Positions 5,744-6,519 of a DNA stretch of 6,519 bases are shown one piece after another (within the stretch, counting starts at the first letter, position 1; every line of letters starts with the position of its first letter). Under the pieces are notes generated by a model that was given only the letters and a program-made list of their open reading frames with translations, made no database searches and was not told the origin of the DNA. The stretch covers positions 1-6,519 of the forward strand of contig JALHTD010000278.1 in the NCBI GenBank assembly GCA_022865555.1, read 5' to 3'. A program made the translations under genes and the position numbers. The DNA is from Thermoanaerobaculaceae bacterium. Its GTDB lineage: Bacteria; Acidobacteriota; Thermoanaerobaculia; Thermoanaerobaculales; Thermoanaerobaculaceae.

Positions 5744-6519
5744 CCTGATCCCTGCCCTGGACCCCGCCCCGCTCCCGGGGCCCCCCTGGCTCTTCCACGT
5801 GCTCTGGGTCGTGACGTTCCTGATCCACCTGCTGTTCGTCAACACGGTGCTCGGCGGCTCGCTGCTGGCGGCGCTCGCGGGCCTCGCCGGCGCTGGCAAG
5901 CGCGAGATCCAGAGCCTGTTCGTGGAGGTCAACGCCTGGGCGATCTCGTTCGCGATCACCTTCGGCATCGCCCCGCTGCTGTTCATGCAGGTGCTGCTGG
6001 GGCGCTTCTTCTACACCGCGACGATCCTCGTCGCCTGGGCCTGGCTCGGAATGCTGGGCCTGCTGATGGTCGGCTACTACCTCAACTACGTGGCCAAGTT
6101 CCGGCTGCGGGCGGGCAAGGGAACAGGAGCGGTGCTGATAATCGAGGCGGCCTGCTTCCTGGTGATCGCGGCCATCCAGGTCGCGATCAACCTGCTCCAT
6201 ATGCAGCCGGGGCAGTGGGTGAGGGTGGCCGAACAGGCCTGGGCCGCGCTCGCCGACCCGACGTTCGGGCCGCGCTACGTGCACTTCGTGCTGGCGGCGG
6301 TGGCGATGTCCGGAGCTCTGCTGGCGTGGGTGGCGGTGCACAGATCAGCGAAGGGCGGCGACGCTCAGATCCTCTCGGGGATGGCCCGCTTCGGGGTGCG
6401 CGCAGCGCTCGTGGCCACCCTGCTGCAGCTGGTGGATGGCTTCTGGCTGCTGCTCACGCTGCCAGAGGACGTCCTGAAGGCGTTCATGCGCGGGGGTCCG
6501 GCCACGATGGTGCCGCTGA
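5733..6519 (+). CDS. Second CydA-like oxidase subunit, 3' end beyond the window
   Basis: An open frame of 262 codons runs from ATG 5733 to the window end without a stop. It codes for a polytopic inner-membrane protein that is a distant paralogue of the upstream subunit and of CydA. Helices lie near 20-50, 66-90, 96-120, 132-156, 181-203 and 220-243. IHLLFVNTVLGG (31-42) aligns with THVLVSHFAIGG of the upstream protein, so His32 is the His19 equivalent. MQPGQW (157-162) followed by RYVHFVLAA places His184 exactly at the E. coli His186 position, a haem b558 ligand. The third helix (AWAWLGMLGLLMVGYY) has no counterpart of the Glu99/Glu107 pair. LPEDVLKAFMRGG (243-255) aligns with LPESVRAIFLGAK upstream, so the Met393 position should lie just past the window end. 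The 11-nt overlap with the upstream gene implies coupled translation and a complex of the two. Its role is probably electron transfer or structure rather than catalysis (inference). It could be annotated as subunit I or subunit II. Confidence 0.85.
   Translation, partial: MESNLIPALDPAPLPGPPWLFHVLWVVTFLIHLLFVNTVLGGSLLAALAGLAGAGKREIQSLFVEVNAWAISFAITFGIAPLLFMQVLLGRFFYTATILVAWAWLGMLGLLMVGYYLNYVAKFRLRAGKGTGAVLIIEAACFLVIAAIQVAINLLHMQPGQWVRVAEQAWAALADPTFGPRYVHFVLAAVAMSGALLAWVAVHRSAKGGDAQILSGMARFGVRAALVATLLQLVDGFWLLLTLPEDVLKAFMRGGPATMVPL

Noticed and set aside
4922..6341. Minus-strand open frames at 4922-5986 and 5538-6341
   Set aside because: Both are antisense to the two oxidase genes and have low-complexity Arg/Gln/Glu/His-rich translations. 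The + strand frame from 5733 is open and clearly membrane-protein-like, so it explains the region.

Overview
This 6.5 kb window is GC-rich and has strong AGGAG-type ribosome binding sites. It encodes outer-membrane and periplasmic proteins, so it comes from a Gram-negative (diderm) bacterium. A signal phosphatase, a FadL/GDSL lipid pair and an unusual cytochrome bd-like oxidase fused to cytochrome c together suggest Acidobacteriota or a similar deep-branching, largely environmental phylum. That placement is inference; no rRNA or marker gene is present. All genes are on the + strand, and both window ends cut through a gene.

Layout. (1) 3-1139: the C-terminal part of a GAF + PP2C/SpoIIE-type (RsbU-like) serine phosphatase with a complete set of metal-binding aspartates. 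(2) 1140-1501: a 362-nt intergenic region with GC-rich hairpins (one a possible terminator) and, next to the following gene, a plausible sigma70 promoter whose -35 box is overlapped by small inverted repeats. (3) 1502-4270: a tight two-gene unit coding for a FadL/TodX-type outer-membrane transporter and a secreted SGNH/GDSL esterase/lipase, closed by a strong UUCG-loop intrinsic terminator at 4298-4326. (4) 4379-6519: a two-gene unit with an 11-nt overlap, encoding two tandem CydA-like membrane proteins. The first carries a C-terminal class I cytochrome c domain. The second runs off the window end.

How the genes work together. The FadL-like porin and the GDSL hydrolase probably cooperate in hydrolysing lipids or esters and taking up hydrophobic products. 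The oxidase pair is the most interesting part. By motif alignment to E. coli CydA, the first subunit keeps the active-site haem ligands and acidic residues but has lost both ligands of the low-spin haem b558. It carries a cytochrome c domain (CASCH plus MPP). The second subunit keeps the b558-type histidine but lacks the catalytic glutamate pair. This looks like a non-quinol, cytochrome c-linked member of the bd oxygen reductase superfamily, built from two specialised CydA paralogues. The phosphatase is a signalling gene with no visible target in the window.
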